Source of the DNA: Candidatus Edwardsbacteria bacterium RifOxyA12_full_54_48
Lineage (GTDB): Bacteria; Edwardsbacteria; AC1; EtOH8
Direction: 5' to 3'
Assembly (NCBI GenBank): GCA_001777915.1
Contig: MFFN01000002.1
Coordinates: 1-64,000, forward strand
DNA length: 64,000 bases
A program made the position numbers and the translations under genes. Within the stretch, counting starts at the first letter, position 1. Every line of letters begins with the position of its first letter. Below, piece after piece: positions 23,692-32,489 of the stretch. The notes beneath the pieces were generated by a model. The model had not been told where the DNA came from. It was given only the letters and a program-made list of their open reading frames with translations, and searched no databases.

Positions 23692-25035
23692 ATGATGAAC
23701 CGGCTGAAATTATTTTCACCAATAGCCATTGCTGCCTTGATCCTGGTCACCTGCGGACCTTCCACGGTCAGGCTCAAAAGGCTGGAGAGGGCTAACCTGC
23801 AGATACCGCCGGTCACCCGGCTGGCGGTGGTGGACTTCGACGACCCCACCCACCGCAGCCTGGGCCCGGCGGTGGGCAACGTGCTGGTATCCCAGCTCAA
23901 CACCCAGGGCTTCTACCAGATCATGGAGCGGGGCAAGATCCAGTCGGTGATGAAGGAGCATGCCTTCAACATGACCGGCGCGGTGGATCCCGGCACCATC
24001 AAGGAGTTGGGCGCCATCCTGGGGGTGGACGCCATCATCACCGGCGAGATCATCTCCTACAACGTGGAGACCAACCGCCGCACCGAGATGGTGGAGCGGA
24101 AGACCGGCACCGGACGTTACCAGGAGGTGGAGAAGACCAATCCTTTCACCAAGAAGAAGTACAAGGTAAAAGAGGAGATCATGAAGACGGTGCTGGTTCC
24201 CGAGGAGCGCACCAGCAAGAGCGGAACGGTCTCCATCAACTACCGGATGGTGGACATCGCCTCCGGCAAGGTGGCGGTCAGCAAGACCCAGAGCTCCAGC
24301 TCCCAGCGCAGCTACAAGGACAACATCCCGGGAGACGAGCAGATATTAAGCGGGCTGCTGAACTCGGTCACCGAGGCTTTTGTCAAGGACATCTCGCCCC
24401 ATTACATCGTGGTGGCCAAAAGGCTGCTCAAATCCAAGGCCGATCCCAACCAGATGGGCGCCGCCTACGCCAAACAGGGCGAGTGGAGACGGGCGGCCGA
24501 GATCTGGGAAAAGCTGTCGGCCGTGAACCAGAAGGACCCGGCCTTGTGGCACAACCTGGGGGTGGCCTATGAGGCCATGGGTGAGGTGGAGAAGGCCGAA
24601 CTGGCCTACAATAAGGCCCAGGTCATCGAACCCGGCAACCGGCTGTATATCGAGGACACGGCCCAGCTGAGGAATGCCTTCCGCGGGGCCCTGCCGTCGG
24701 AGAACCAGCAGGTGGCCGTGGATAACGCCAGCGGGGTCAGATCCGTCTCAGCCGGTGACGGCAAGATCGTGCGGATCGAGACCACCGGTGAGATCTATGT
24801 CGACATCGGATCAAAATCCGGGCTTAAGGCGGGCGACCGGCTGCTGGTCTTCGGCCAGAGGGAGATCCGCAATCCGGATACCGGGGAGATCCTGGACGTG
24901 GAGCAGGTGGACAAGGCCGAATTATCCGTGACCAAGGTGATGTTAAACTCGGCTCTCTGCCGGACAACTAAGCAGCAGGTCGGTAATAAGTTAGCGCTGA
25001 AAGATAAAGTTAAGATCCTGAAAGCAGAAAAGTAA
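23692..25035 (+). CDS. CsgG-like lipoprotein with TPR and FlgT-C-like domains
   Basis: Last gene of the cluster; 447 residues. The N-terminus has a lipoprotein signal with Cys in ALILVTCGPS (about residue 21). The CsgG-like domain (about 42-240) carries LAVVDFDDP, IMERGKIQSVMKEHAFNMTG and LGVDAIITGEI. Two TPRs follow at about 255-320 (GAAYAKQGEWRRAAEIWEKL, then NLGVAYEAMGEVEKAELAY), and an FlgT-C-like domain at about 355-447 (AGDRLLVFGQREIRNPDTGE). The domains match those of the first cluster gene in a different order. The two adjacent ATGs at 23692 and 23695 lack a strong ribosome site. Confidence 0.83.
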   Translation: MMNRLKLFSPIAIAALILVTCGPSTVRLKRLERANLQIPPVTRLAVVDFDDPTHRSLGPAVGNVLVSQLNTQGFYQIMERGKIQSVMKEHAFNMTGAVDPGTIKELGAILGVDAIITGEIISYNVETNRRTEMVERKTGTGRYQEVEKTNPFTKKKYKVKEEIMKTVLVPEERTSKSGTVSINYRMVDIASGKVAVSKTQSSSSQRSYKDNIPGDEQILSGLLNSVTEAFVKDISPHYIVVAKRLLKSKADPNQMGAAYAKQGEWRRAAEIWEKLSAVNQKDPALWHNLGVAYEAMGEVEKAELAYNKAQVIEPGNRLYIEDTAQLRNAFRGALPSENQQVAVDNASGVRSVSAGDGKIVRIETTGEIYVDIGSKSGLKAGDRLLVFGQREIRNPDTGEILDVEQVDKAELSVTKVMLNSALCRTTKQQVGNKLALKDKVKILKAEK

Positions 25036-25064
25036 TCCAGAACATTAACCTATATTCGATTGTT

Positions 25065-25095
25065 TGGGGAGATGAAAATCTCCCCATTATTATGT
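25065..25095 (+). terminator. GAAA-tetraloop hairpin after the envelope cluster
   Basis: TGGGGAGAT and ATCTCCCCA pair perfectly around a GAAA tetraloop, followed by ATTATTATGTTTT. It ends the eight-gene cluster and sits 13 bases before the ATG at 25099. Confidence 0.65.
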
Positions 25096-25098
25096 TTT

Positions 25099-26373
25099 AT
25101 GAGAATTACATCAGTACGAAATAAAAGCTTGGGGCATAAAGCAGGCCTTCGGCCGATGTTTGACCTGCTTTCCATCAACGGCCATAAGATAAGCGACAAC
25201 ATCGATCTCCGTTTTCACCAGAGCGACGAACTGCTGGAGGTGGTCTATAAAAACAGTTCGGGCAAAATGAACCGCTCGCCGATAGAAAAGAACTATGATG
25301 ACCAGCTGGGTGTCGTTCTGGAGGAGCCGAAATTTCATTCCTGCGGCAACAAATGCATCTTCTGCTTTGTGGACCAGATGCCGCAGGGGATGCGGCCGGC
25401 CCTGTATTTCAAGGATGAGGATTTCCGTCTGTCATTTCTATACGGAAATTACATCACCCTGAGCAATATCAGCCGTTCCGACCTGGACCGGATCAAGCAG
25501 CAGCGCCTGAGTCCCCTTTATATTTCGGTCCATGCCACCGATGTCAAGTTAAGGCGGAAGATGCTGGGAAGCCGGGCGGGGGATGAAATTTTAAAGGTCA
25601 TGAAAGGCCTGATCGCCGGGGGGATCGAAATGCATACCCAGATCGTGCTGTGTCCGGGCATCAATGACGGGCGGCATTTGAAAAAAACCCTGTCCGACCT
25701 GTTGAAGCTATACCCCGGAGTAAAAAGCATTGCGGTGGTTCCGGTGGGCCTGACCAAACACCGGCAAAAACTTTTTCCCCTACGGGCCATCAACCGGGAA
25801 TATTCCCAAGCACTGATCGAGGAGTATCAGGGATTGCAGAAACAGCTAAGGCAAAGGTTCAAAAGAACAATCCTTTACTTTGCTGACGAGTTCTATCTTA
25901 ATGCCGGACTTGACTTTCCGGCTTCATTTTGGTATGATGATTATCCTCAGCTGGACAACGGGGTGGGGATGGTCAGGGATTTTTGGAATAGCTTTCGTGC
26001 CCTGTCGTCCGATCTCCCTGAGAGGCTTAAACGGAGAAAAAAGGTTATTTTCATATCCGGCACCTCCGGAGCCAGGGTGTTGAAGCCGGTGGCAGCCAGG
26101 CTCAACAGGATCGGCGGTCTCGACTGTTCGGTTATATTGGTGAAAAACCGGTTGTTCGGAGAATCGGTCACCGTCAGCGGGCTGCTGTCCGGCAGGGATA
26201 TTCTTTCCTCCCTGAAAGCTGAAGGCAGAGGCTGCGATCTGATGGTCCTGCCGGAGAACCTGTTGAACCGCCAGGGAAAATTCATCGATGATCTGAGCCT
26301 GGGGGAACTCGGGAGAAGGCTCAAACCGGTCAAGGTGGTGGTCGGTCTGGAGGCATTGATCAAGGCAATCTGA
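25099..26373 (+). CDS. Radical SAM protein, DUF512 family
   Basis: A 424-residue protein. A PDZ-like N-terminal segment (ITSVRNKSLGHKAGL, then DLLSINGHKISD) precedes the cluster motif CGNKCIFC with cysteines at about 82, 86 and 89, the CxxxCxxC of radical SAM enzymes. DUF512 at the C-terminus (about 290-420) is recognised by FISGTSGARVLKP. The family is often called a putative Fe-S oxidoreductase and its substrate is unknown. ATG 25099 is preferred to the TTG at 25060, since the latter would put the start inside the hairpin at 25065. No ribosome site is evident before 25099. Confidence 0.88.
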   Translation: MRITSVRNKSLGHKAGLRPMFDLLSINGHKISDNIDLRFHQSDELLEVVYKNSSGKMNRSPIEKNYDDQLGVVLEEPKFHSCGNKCIFCFVDQMPQGMRPALYFKDEDFRLSFLYGNYITLSNISRSDLDRIKQQRLSPLYISVHATDVKLRRKMLGSRAGDEILKVMKGLIAGGIEMHTQIVLCPGINDGRHLKKTLSDLLKLYPGVKSIAVVPVGLTKHRQKLFPLRAINREYSQALIEEYQGLQKQLRQRFKRTILYFADEFYLNAGLDFPASFWYDDYPQLDNGVGMVRDFWNSFRALSSDLPERLKRRKKVIFISGTSGARVLKPVAARLNRIGGLDCSVILVKNRLFGESVTVSGLLSGRDILSSLKAEGRGCDLMVLPENLLNRQGKFIDDLSLGELGRRLKPVKVVVGLEALIKAI

Positions 26374-26382
26374 ACTTAATTT

Positions 26383-27264
26383 ATGATTAAGTTGGGATAT
26401 AAAATATTCCGGCCGGTGGATTGGCTGATGGTGGGTTTTCACCTGCTGATGACCCTGTTGACGCTGATCTTCAGGGAGAACATCGGCGATTGGCGGATCG
26501 CTTTCTGGAAGTATTTATTTTCCACTGCCGCCATGATATTGCTCCGGGTGATCAACCATCGTTTTGACCGGCCCGGGCTGAATTTTATCTCGGAATGGTA
26601 CCCCATACTGTCATTGCCCTGGGTTTACAGCGGGACCAAGTATTTCGTCCACGCCCTGTTTCCCTGGACCATCGACGGCCTGCTGCACCGGGCCGATCTG
26701 GCCCTGCTGGGGGGCGACCCGACGTTGTTTCTCCGGAGTCTGGGAAGCCCCTGGTTCAGCGACCTGATGCAGGCCTCCTATTGTTTGTTCTTCGGCCTGA
26801 TATTCTTCAGCTGTCTGATCCTCTATCTGAAAAAGGGCAGGTGGCAGTTCGAGAACCTGCAGATGATAATCCTCACCGCATTGTACGGAACGTATCTCCT
26901 GTTCATTCTGCTGCCGGCCCACAGCCCCCGTTTCATCTATTATCATGGCCTTCCGCTGAGCGGGGGATGGGTCACCGAGCAGGTCGGGATCTTTATAGGC
27001 AAAACGGCCCACCGGGGAGGGGCTTTCCCGTCGGGCCATGCCGCCGCCTCGGTGGCCATCTGCGTTTTCATGTGGCGTTACGCCAGGCTTTGGGCTCCAT
27101 TGTTCATCATCATAACGCTGTTGCTTTTATTATCCACCGTTTACGGCGGCTACCATTATGTGGCCGACCTGCTGGCGGGGTTCGCCTACGGAGGGATCTC
27201 CTGCCTCCTGGCGATCCTCTGGAACCGGCACTGGCGTAAGAGCCTGAACGGAAATCTCAAATGA
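26383..27264 (+). CDS. PAP2 family phosphatase (membrane)
   Basis: A 293-residue membrane protein with six or more transmembrane helices. PAP2 signature 2 PSGHAAAS is at about 215-222, and signature 3 is YGGYHYVADLLAG (about 255-267) with the catalytic His and Asp. KTAHRGGAF precedes PSGH as the signature 1 equivalent. Related enzymes dephosphorylate lipid phosphates such as undecaprenyl diphosphate, or transfer phospho-head groups (inositol-phosphorylceramide synthase-type). Its position beside an ElyC-like gene suggests a role in lipid-carrier or envelope metabolism (inference). There is no clear ribosome site; the start is 10 bases after the previous stop. Confidence 0.85.
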   Translation: MIKLGYKIFRPVDWLMVGFHLLMTLLTLIFRENIGDWRIAFWKYLFSTAAMILLRVINHRFDRPGLNFISEWYPILSLPWVYSGTKYFVHALFPWTIDGLLHRADLALLGGDPTLFLRSLGSPWFSDLMQASYCLFFGLIFFSCLILYLKKGRWQFENLQMIILTALYGTYLLFILLPAHSPRFIYYHGLPLSGGWVTEQVGIFIGKTAHRGGAFPSGHAAASVAICVFMWRYARLWAPLFIIITLLLLLSTVYGGYHYVADLLAGFAYGGISCLLAILWNRHWRKSLNGNLK

Positions 27265-27271
27265 AGGCCGG

Positions 27272-28036
27272 ATGTTCATATTTAAAAAAATAATCAGCGG
27301 CATCATAATGCCGTTGCCGGTGGCGATGCTGCTTCTGGCTGCGGGCATTCTGCTGATATGGCCGCTGAAAAAGAAGAGGGCTGGTTGGATCGTTGCCGCG
27401 GTATCTTTTTTATCCCTGCTGCTGCTGGGGTACGGCATAATCGGCGACATGATGTTGAGCGACCTGGAGAACAGATATCCCGCGCCGGTCGGCATCGAAA
27501 CCCACGCCGGCGTCAAATGGGTGGTGGTGCTGGGCGGGGGTATGAACAGCGATCCCCGGCTGCCCGTCACCTCGCAGCTGAGCAACAGCTCGGCGGTGCG
27601 GACTATCGAGGGCATCAGGATCCACCGCCTTCTGAAGGGCTCCAGGCTGCTGTTCTCCGGCGGGCCGGTCTTCAACCCGGTCCCGGAGGGCCAGGGCATG
27701 GCCCAGCTGGCCCTGGCCCTGGGGGTGCCGCGGGGGGAGATGATGACCGAGATATTATCCCGCGATACCGAGGAGCAGGCCCGGCTGATCAAAGGACTGG
27801 TGGGGGCCGACAGCGTCTTTCTGGTCACCTCGGCGGTCCACCTGCCGCGGTCCATGGCGCTGTTCAGGAGGTCCGGGGTGGCCTGTATTGCGGCGCCCAC
27901 CGACTTTCTGTATAAAAAAGAATTGCAGTTCAACCCCAGCCGATTGTTTCCCGGCTACGGCGGCTTCCGCAAAGCCGAGGCCGGCTGGCATGAATATATG
28001 GGGACGCTCTACGGCCGGATCACGGGAAGGATCTGA
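27272..28036 (+). CDS. YdcF/ElyC/SanA family (DUF218) membrane protein
   Basis: A 254-residue protein with two N-terminal transmembrane helices (about 10-60), then the DUF218 domain: WVVVLGGGMNSDPRLP near 87-102, RLLFSGGP, SRDTEEQARLIK and FLVTSAVHLPRSMALFRRSG. ElyC of E. coli is linked to lipid-carrier and peptidoglycan metabolism and shares the two-helix plus DUF218 layout. It follows the PAP2 gene by 7 bases and precedes the COG2426 gene by 6 bases, so one operon is very likely. The enzymatic activity is not proven in the family. Confidence 0.87.
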   Translation: MFIFKKIISGIIMPLPVAMLLLAAGILLIWPLKKKRAGWIVAAVSFLSLLLLGYGIIGDMMLSDLENRYPAPVGIETHAGVKWVVVLGGGMNSDPRLPVTSQLSNSSAVRTIEGIRIHRLLKGSRLLFSGGPVFNPVPEGQGMAQLALALGVPRGEMMTEILSRDTEEQARLIKGLVGADSVFLVTSAVHLPRSMALFRRSGVACIAAPTDFLYKKELQFNPSRLFPGYGGFRKAEAGWHEYMGTLYGRITGRI

Positions 28037-28042
28037 CATCTG

Positions 28043-28687
28043 ATGACACCAAACAGGCTGTTCAGGCATTTTTTAGCCACCACGGCGCTCCTGGTATCCG
28101 GCTGTTCTGTCTGCTGGGCCGGCAAAGAAGCCTTGGTGCAGCAGATCAATTCCTGGGGGCTGCCGGGCTGGCTGGTGACCATGATCATTGCCATGCTGCC
28201 GATCTTTGAGCTGAGGGGGGCCATTCCGGTGGCCTATCAGCTGCTGGGCATTCCGATCGTTCCGGCGGTGGCTTTTTCGGTGGTCGGCAATCTGATCCCG
28301 GTGGTCCCGATATTGCTTTTTTTGGGGCCGGTGTCCGGCTGGCTGAGAAAAGTTCCCCTGTTCGACCGGTTCTTTGAATGGTTGTTCTCCCGCACCAGGA
28401 GCCGGAGCGATCTGGTTAAAAAATACGAAATGGTGGGGCTGATGCTGTTCGTGGCGGTGCCACTGCCGGTCACCGGAGCCTGGACCGGGGCGGTGGCGGC
28501 CTTCCTGTTTGGTATAAAATTCTGGCCAGCGCTGCTTTTCATCGGCCTGGGGGTGTTGATAGCCGCAGGCATCGTAACTGCCCTGGTGCTGATGGGCATC
28601 TGGGGCGCAATCATTGCCGGCACGGTCCTTTCGGCATTGGCCGTTTCGGCCGCCTGGGGATCTTTTAGAAAGAGGAAACATGTCTAA
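28043..28687 (+). CDS. COG2426 small membrane protein (putative small multidrug export family)
   Basis: A 214-residue membrane protein. The family motif is MLPIFELRGAIPVAYQLLGI (about 51-70), with AVPLPVTGAWTGAVAAFLFG (about 138-157) in the second half; both are characteristic of COG2426. Four or five transmembrane helices are seen. An extra N-terminal segment (about 1-27, ending CWAG) resembles a signal peptide, which is not usual. The function of the family is only a prediction (small multidrug exporter). The 3' end overlaps the start of der by 8 bases. Confidence 0.8.
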   Translation: MTPNRLFRHFLATTALLVSGCSVCWAGKEALVQQINSWGLPGWLVTMIIAMLPIFELRGAIPVAYQLLGIPIVPAVAFSVVGNLIPVVPILLFLGPVSGWLRKVPLFDRFFEWLFSRTRSRSDLVKKYEMVGLMLFVAVPLPVTGAWTGAVAAFLFGIKFWPALLFIGLGVLIAAGIVTALVLMGIWGAIIAGTVLSALAVSAAWGSFRKRKHV

Positions 28688-30065
28688 CCCAACCGTGGCC
28701 ATCATCGGCCGCCCCAACGTGGGCAAATCCACCCTGTTCAACCGGATCCTCAAACGCAAGCTGGCCATCGTGGACGACCGGCCCGGCGTCACCCGGGACC
28801 GCAACTACGCCCTGGCAGACTGGAACGGCCGGGAGTTCTACCTGATCGATACCGGCGGACTGGTGCCCAACACCGAGGACCGGATGGAGAAGTCCATTAA
28901 ACATCAGGTGGAGATAGCCCTGGAGGAGGCCGATGTGCTGCTGATGGTGGTGGACCGCCAGACCGGGATCACCGATATCGATTACCATGTGGCCAAGCTG
29001 ATCCGCCAATTCGGCAAGCCGTATCTGCTGCTGGTCAACAAGGTGGACGACCAGAAGCACGAGGGCGATTCCTACGAATTCATGAAGCTGGGCCTGGGGG
29101 AGCCGCTGCTGATAGCGGCCGGACCGGGCCGGGCCATCGGCGACATGCTGGACAAGGTGGTGGAGATGCTGCCCAGAAACAGGGTCGCTCCCCTGGACCC
29201 GTCCACCATTAAAGTTGCGGTGCTGGGAAAACCCAACGTGGGCAAATCTTCCCTGATCAACGCCATCACCGGGGAGGAGAGGGTGATCGTGGACTCGGTG
29301 CCCGGCACCACCCGGGATTCGGTGGACACCATCTTCGAGTGGCGCAACCAGAAATACATGCTGATCGACACCGCCGGATTGCGAAGGAAAAGCCGGGTCA
29401 AGGATTCCCTGGAGTTCTACACCACCCTCAGGACCGAAAAAAGCCTGGAACGGGCCGACGTGGGGGTGCTGGTGCTGGACAGCTCCGAAGGGCTGTCCCA
29501 TCTGGACCTGACCCTGGCTTCGATGCTGGAACACTCCAACAAGGCGGTGATGGTTGTGATAAACAAATGGGACCTCCAGAAGGACCCCAACAAGGCCAAT
29601 TATCTGGGCTGGCTTAAGGAGCAGATGCCTTTTTTAAATTTTGCCGAGTTCGTTTTTACCTCGGCCACCGAGGAGCAGGGGATGCCTCAGCTGCTGCAGA
29701 CCGTGATCTCGGTCTTCTATCTGTGGCGGAAAAATGTCGAGCCGGAGGCCCTGGCCCGGGCCTTCGACCAGGCGGTGGAGAAGAACCGGCCGCCCAGCAT
29801 CAAGGGCAAGAGGATAGACCTGTACTCCATAACCCAGACCGACGTGGCCCCGCCCCGCTTCCTGATCAAGGCCTCCGAGCCGGAGCTGGTGGCGCCCAAT
29901 TACCAGAAGTACCTCCACAAGCAGCTTCATGAGGGCCTGGGATTAAAAGGGACGCCCATCCGGCTGATGTTCAAGCGTTCCAAGCCGCCGGCCGACTGGA
30001 GCGAACGAAACTATGTGGATTACGGCGGCCGGCCGAGATACCATTCCTCCAAGGGGGAAGACTGA
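28680..30065 (+). CDS. der: Ribosome biogenesis GTPase Der (EngA)
   Basis: Der is a two-domain GTPase required for 50S ribosome maturation. The 461-residue protein has two G domains: GRPNVGKSTLF at about 9-19 (G1), DDRPGVTRD, DTGG and NKVDD; then GKPNVGKSSL near 183, PGTTRDS, DTAGL and NKWD. A KH-like C-terminal domain (about 350-440) ends in GTPIRLMFK. ATG 28680 is preferred because it begins MSNPTVAIIGRPN, the usual start, and overlaps the previous stop. AGAGGAAA lies 4 bases upstream. Confidence 0.97.
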   Translation: MSNPTVAIIGRPNVGKSTLFNRILKRKLAIVDDRPGVTRDRNYALADWNGREFYLIDTGGLVPNTEDRMEKSIKHQVEIALEEADVLLMVVDRQTGITDIDYHVAKLIRQFGKPYLLLVNKVDDQKHEGDSYEFMKLGLGEPLLIAAGPGRAIGDMLDKVVEMLPRNRVAPLDPSTIKVAVLGKPNVGKSSLINAITGEERVIVDSVPGTTRDSVDTIFEWRNQKYMLIDTAGLRRKSRVKDSLEFYTTLRTEKSLERADVGVLVLDSSEGLSHLDLTLASMLEHSNKAVMVVINKWDLQKDPNKANYLGWLKEQMPFLNFAEFVFTSATEEQGMPQLLQTVISVFYLWRKNVEPEALARAFDQAVEKNRPPSIKGKRIDLYSITQTDVAPPRFLIKASEPELVAPNYQKYLHKQLHEGLGLKGTPIRLMFKRSKPPADWSERNYVDYGGRPRYHSSKGED

Positions 30066-30085
30066 CCTAATATGACAACCGCAAG

Positions 30086-30754
30086 ATGAAGGTTGATGAT
30101 CAAGTGCTGATAAAAATATGTTATATCGTATCGGCCTATCTGGCCGGGGGCGTCCCTTTCGGTTTTCTGGCCGGGAAGGTTTTCAAGAAGATCGATATCC
30201 GGGAGCACGGCAGCCGGAACCTGGGAGCCACAAATGTCTTCCGGGTGGTGGGGAAGGGGCCGGGGCTGGCGGTGTATCTTCTGGATGCCCTCAAGGGCTT
30301 TACCCCGGTGCTGATATCAAAGATGGTCTGGCCCAGCGCCAGCATTCCCGGCCAATGGTTCTATATCGCAGTGGGGCTGGCGGCCATTCTGGGGCATGTG
30401 TTCACCCCTTATCTCAGATTCAAGGGCGGGAAAGGGGTGGCCACCGCCTCCGGAGTCCTTCTGGCCCTGGAGCCGGCGGCCACCTTGATCGCTTTGGCCG
30501 CCTTCATCGCCGCATTATCGGCCTTCGGTTATGTTTCGCTGGGATCCATAATTGCCTCCCTGATCTTTCCCATGTCGGCCGCGGTGATCAGAATCGTGCA
30601 GAACCAAAATCCCCTGGTTCCCATCGTGGCCCTGGGGTGGTTGATCACGATATTGATAATGCTGACCCATAAGAAAAACATCATCCGGCTGCTCAACGGA
30701 ACGGAAAATAAGTTCCGTTTCAAAAAAGATAAATTGCCATCGGACAATAAATGA
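30086..30754 (+). CDS. plsY: Glycerol-3-phosphate acyltransferase PlsY
   Basis: PlsY transfers acyl groups from acyl phosphate to glycerol-3-phosphate, the first step of phospholipid synthesis in bacteria without PlsB. The 222-residue membrane protein has the three signature loops: GSRNLGATNVFRVVGKGPG (about 42-60), GHVFTPYLRFKGGKGVAT (about 99-116), and the distal LTHKKNIIRLLNGTE. The extension after about residue 205 is short and Lys-rich. The gene overlaps gpsA by 4 bases (ATGA), which pairs the enzyme with the source of its acceptor. No clear ribosome site is present before ATG 30086. Confidence 0.95.
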   Translation: MKVDDQVLIKICYIVSAYLAGGVPFGFLAGKVFKKIDIREHGSRNLGATNVFRVVGKGPGLAVYLLDALKGFTPVLISKMVWPSASIPGQWFYIAVGLAAILGHVFTPYLRFKGGKGVATASGVLLALEPAATLIALAAFIAALSAFGYVSLGSIIASLIFPMSAAVIRIVQNQNPLVPIVALGWLITILIMLTHKKNIIRLLNGTENKFRFKKDKLPSDNK

Positions 30755-31770
30755 CGGGACGGAACAAAAAAAAGAGGGCCGCGGTCCTGGGAGCCGGCAA
30801 CTGGGGCACCACCCTGGCGGTGATGCTGGCCGAGAAAGGATATGCTGTCCGCCTCTGGGAGTTTCGGGCCGAGGCGGCCAGGAAGATCCAGCAGGAGAGG
30901 GAGAACAAAGAGTTTCTGCCGGGCATCCCCCTGCCGGACAACATATCGGTCGATTCCGATATGGGAAAAACCTTATCTGATAACCAGACGGTCTTCTGGG
31001 TGTTGCCCTCCAAAGTGCTGCGTTCCGTCTGCCGGAATTCCGCGCTGCTTCTGGGGGAAGAGCGGCTGCTGGTAAGTGCCATCAAGGGGATAGAGGTATC
31101 CAGCCTGATGCGCTGTTCCCAGGTGCTGGAGCAGGAACTGGGGCAAAAAGCTTCCCGGCTGGCGGTGCTATCCGGGCCGAATATAGCGCCCGAGATCGCC
31201 CGGCATGTTCCCAGCACCACGGTGGTGGCCGCTAAGTTCCCGGAGGATGCCAAGGAAGTACAGGAGATGCTGAGGTCGCACTATTTTAGGGTGTATACCG
31301 GGGATGACATCATCGGGCTGGAGTTGGGGGGCTCTCTTAAGAACATCATTGCCATCGCCGGCGGGATAATTGACGGACTGGGCCTGGGGGCCAACACCAA
31401 GGGGGCATTGCTGACCCGCGGCTTGGCTGAGATCACCCGGCTGGGGGTGGCGCTGGGGGCCAGGCCGGATACCTTTGCCGGCTTGTCCGGAATGGGGGAC
31501 CTGATCACCACCTGCTTCAGCCAGCAGAGCCGCAACCGCTCGGTGGGCCAGCAGATAGGGCAGGGACGCAAACTGGGCGATATTCTTAAGCAGATGTCAA
31601 TGGTGGCCGAGGGGGTGGAGACCACTAAAGCCGCCCACCGGCTGGCCCAAAAGCACGGCATAGAGATGCCCATCACCCAGCAGATGTATAGGGTGCTGTT
31701 CGAGGATAAGGATCCAGCCGAGGCCTTAAAAGATCTGATGGGGCGGGATGCCAAGGCGGAACTATGGTGA
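30751..31770 (+). CDS. gpsA: Glycerol-3-phosphate dehydrogenase [NAD(P)+]
   Basis: GpsA reduces dihydroxyacetone phosphate to sn-glycerol-3-phosphate for phospholipid synthesis, directly supplying the PlsY product upstream. The 339-residue protein has the Rossmann loop VLGAGNWGTTLAV (about 11-23), WVLPS, the substrate region SGPN...E and LGGSLKNIIAIAGGIIDGLG with its catalytic Lys, and GLSGMGDLITTC. It overlaps plsY by 4 bases and pgeF by 7 bases, as part of a tight operon. Full length and canonical. Confidence 0.96.
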   Translation: MTGRNKKKRAAVLGAGNWGTTLAVMLAEKGYAVRLWEFRAEAARKIQQERENKEFLPGIPLPDNISVDSDMGKTLSDNQTVFWVLPSKVLRSVCRNSALLLGEERLLVSAIKGIEVSSLMRCSQVLEQELGQKASRLAVLSGPNIAPEIARHVPSTTVVAAKFPEDAKEVQEMLRSHYFRVYTGDDIIGLELGGSLKNIIAIAGGIIDGLGLGANTKGALLTRGLAEITRLGVALGARPDTFAGLSGMGDLITTCFSQQSRNRSVGQQIGQGRKLGDILKQMSMVAEGVETTKAAHRLAQKHGIEMPITQQMYRVLFEDKDPAEALKDLMGRDAKAELW

Positions 31771-32489
31771 GATACTGGCAGGTGACCCAAAGATACGGCT
31801 GCGATGTGCTGGAATTAAATTTCCTCAACGAATTCGGAATCAATCACGGCCTGGTGATCAAAACCCAAGGGCGGGATATTGACCAGGCCGGGGTCTACCG
31901 CTCCCTGTCGGCCCGGCGCAAAACGGTGGTCACCAGCCAGGTCCACGGCTGCGACATCTGCCGGGTGGACTCCAGGTTCGATAAATTCTATCCCGACCGG
32001 ATCAAGGCCGACGGCCTGATGACCGACCGCAGCGATGTGGTGCTTACCATTCACACCGCCGACTGCCTGCCGGTATACCTGGCATCTTCGGACAGACGCT
32101 GCCTGGCCCTGGTGCATGCCGGGTGGAGGGGAACGGCCGCTAACTTTGCCGCCAAAGCGGTTGATGTTTTCTGCGACGAGTATGGACTTAGCCCCAGGGA
32201 ACTGGTGGCCGCCATCGGCCCCGGCATCGAAGCCGGTTGCTACCAGGTGGGCTGCGATGTGGCCGGAAGATTCCCTCCGGAACATGCCAGCCCCGAGAAT
32301 AACGGCAAATGGCTGTTGGATCTGCGAAGCGCCAACCGCGACCAATTGTTATCGTCCGGGATGAAACCCTGCAATATCTACGTCAGCGATTTTTGCACCA
32401 AGTGCCACCCCGATATGTTCCATTCCTACCGCCGGGAGGGAAAATTAAAAGGTAAGATGATCGCCTTTATGGAGGCCCCAGATGATTGA
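31764..32489 (+). CDS. pgeF: Purine nucleoside phosphorylase / laccase-domain protein PgeF
   Basis: A 241-residue YfiH/DUF152 protein. Zinc-binding His and Cys residues are in SQVHG (about 55-60), TADCLPVYL (about 96-104), and HAGWRGT (about 116-122), with the C-terminal CTKCHPDMFHSYRREG typical of the family. PgeF (YfiH) hydrolyses or phosphorolyses adenosine and inosine and corrects misincorporated amino acids in muropeptide precursors. The start lies within gpsA (ATGGTGA). Canonical length. Confidence 0.9.
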   Translation: MVRYWQVTQRYGCDVLELNFLNEFGINHGLVIKTQGRDIDQAGVYRSLSARRKTVVTSQVHGCDICRVDSRFDKFYPDRIKADGLMTDRSDVVLTIHTADCLPVYLASSDRRCLALVHAGWRGTAANFAAKAVDVFCDEYGLSPRELVAAIGPGIEAGCYQVGCDVAGRFPPEHASPENNGKWLLDLRSANRDQLLSSGMKPCNIYVSDFCTKCHPDMFHSYRREGKLKGKMIAFMEAPDD

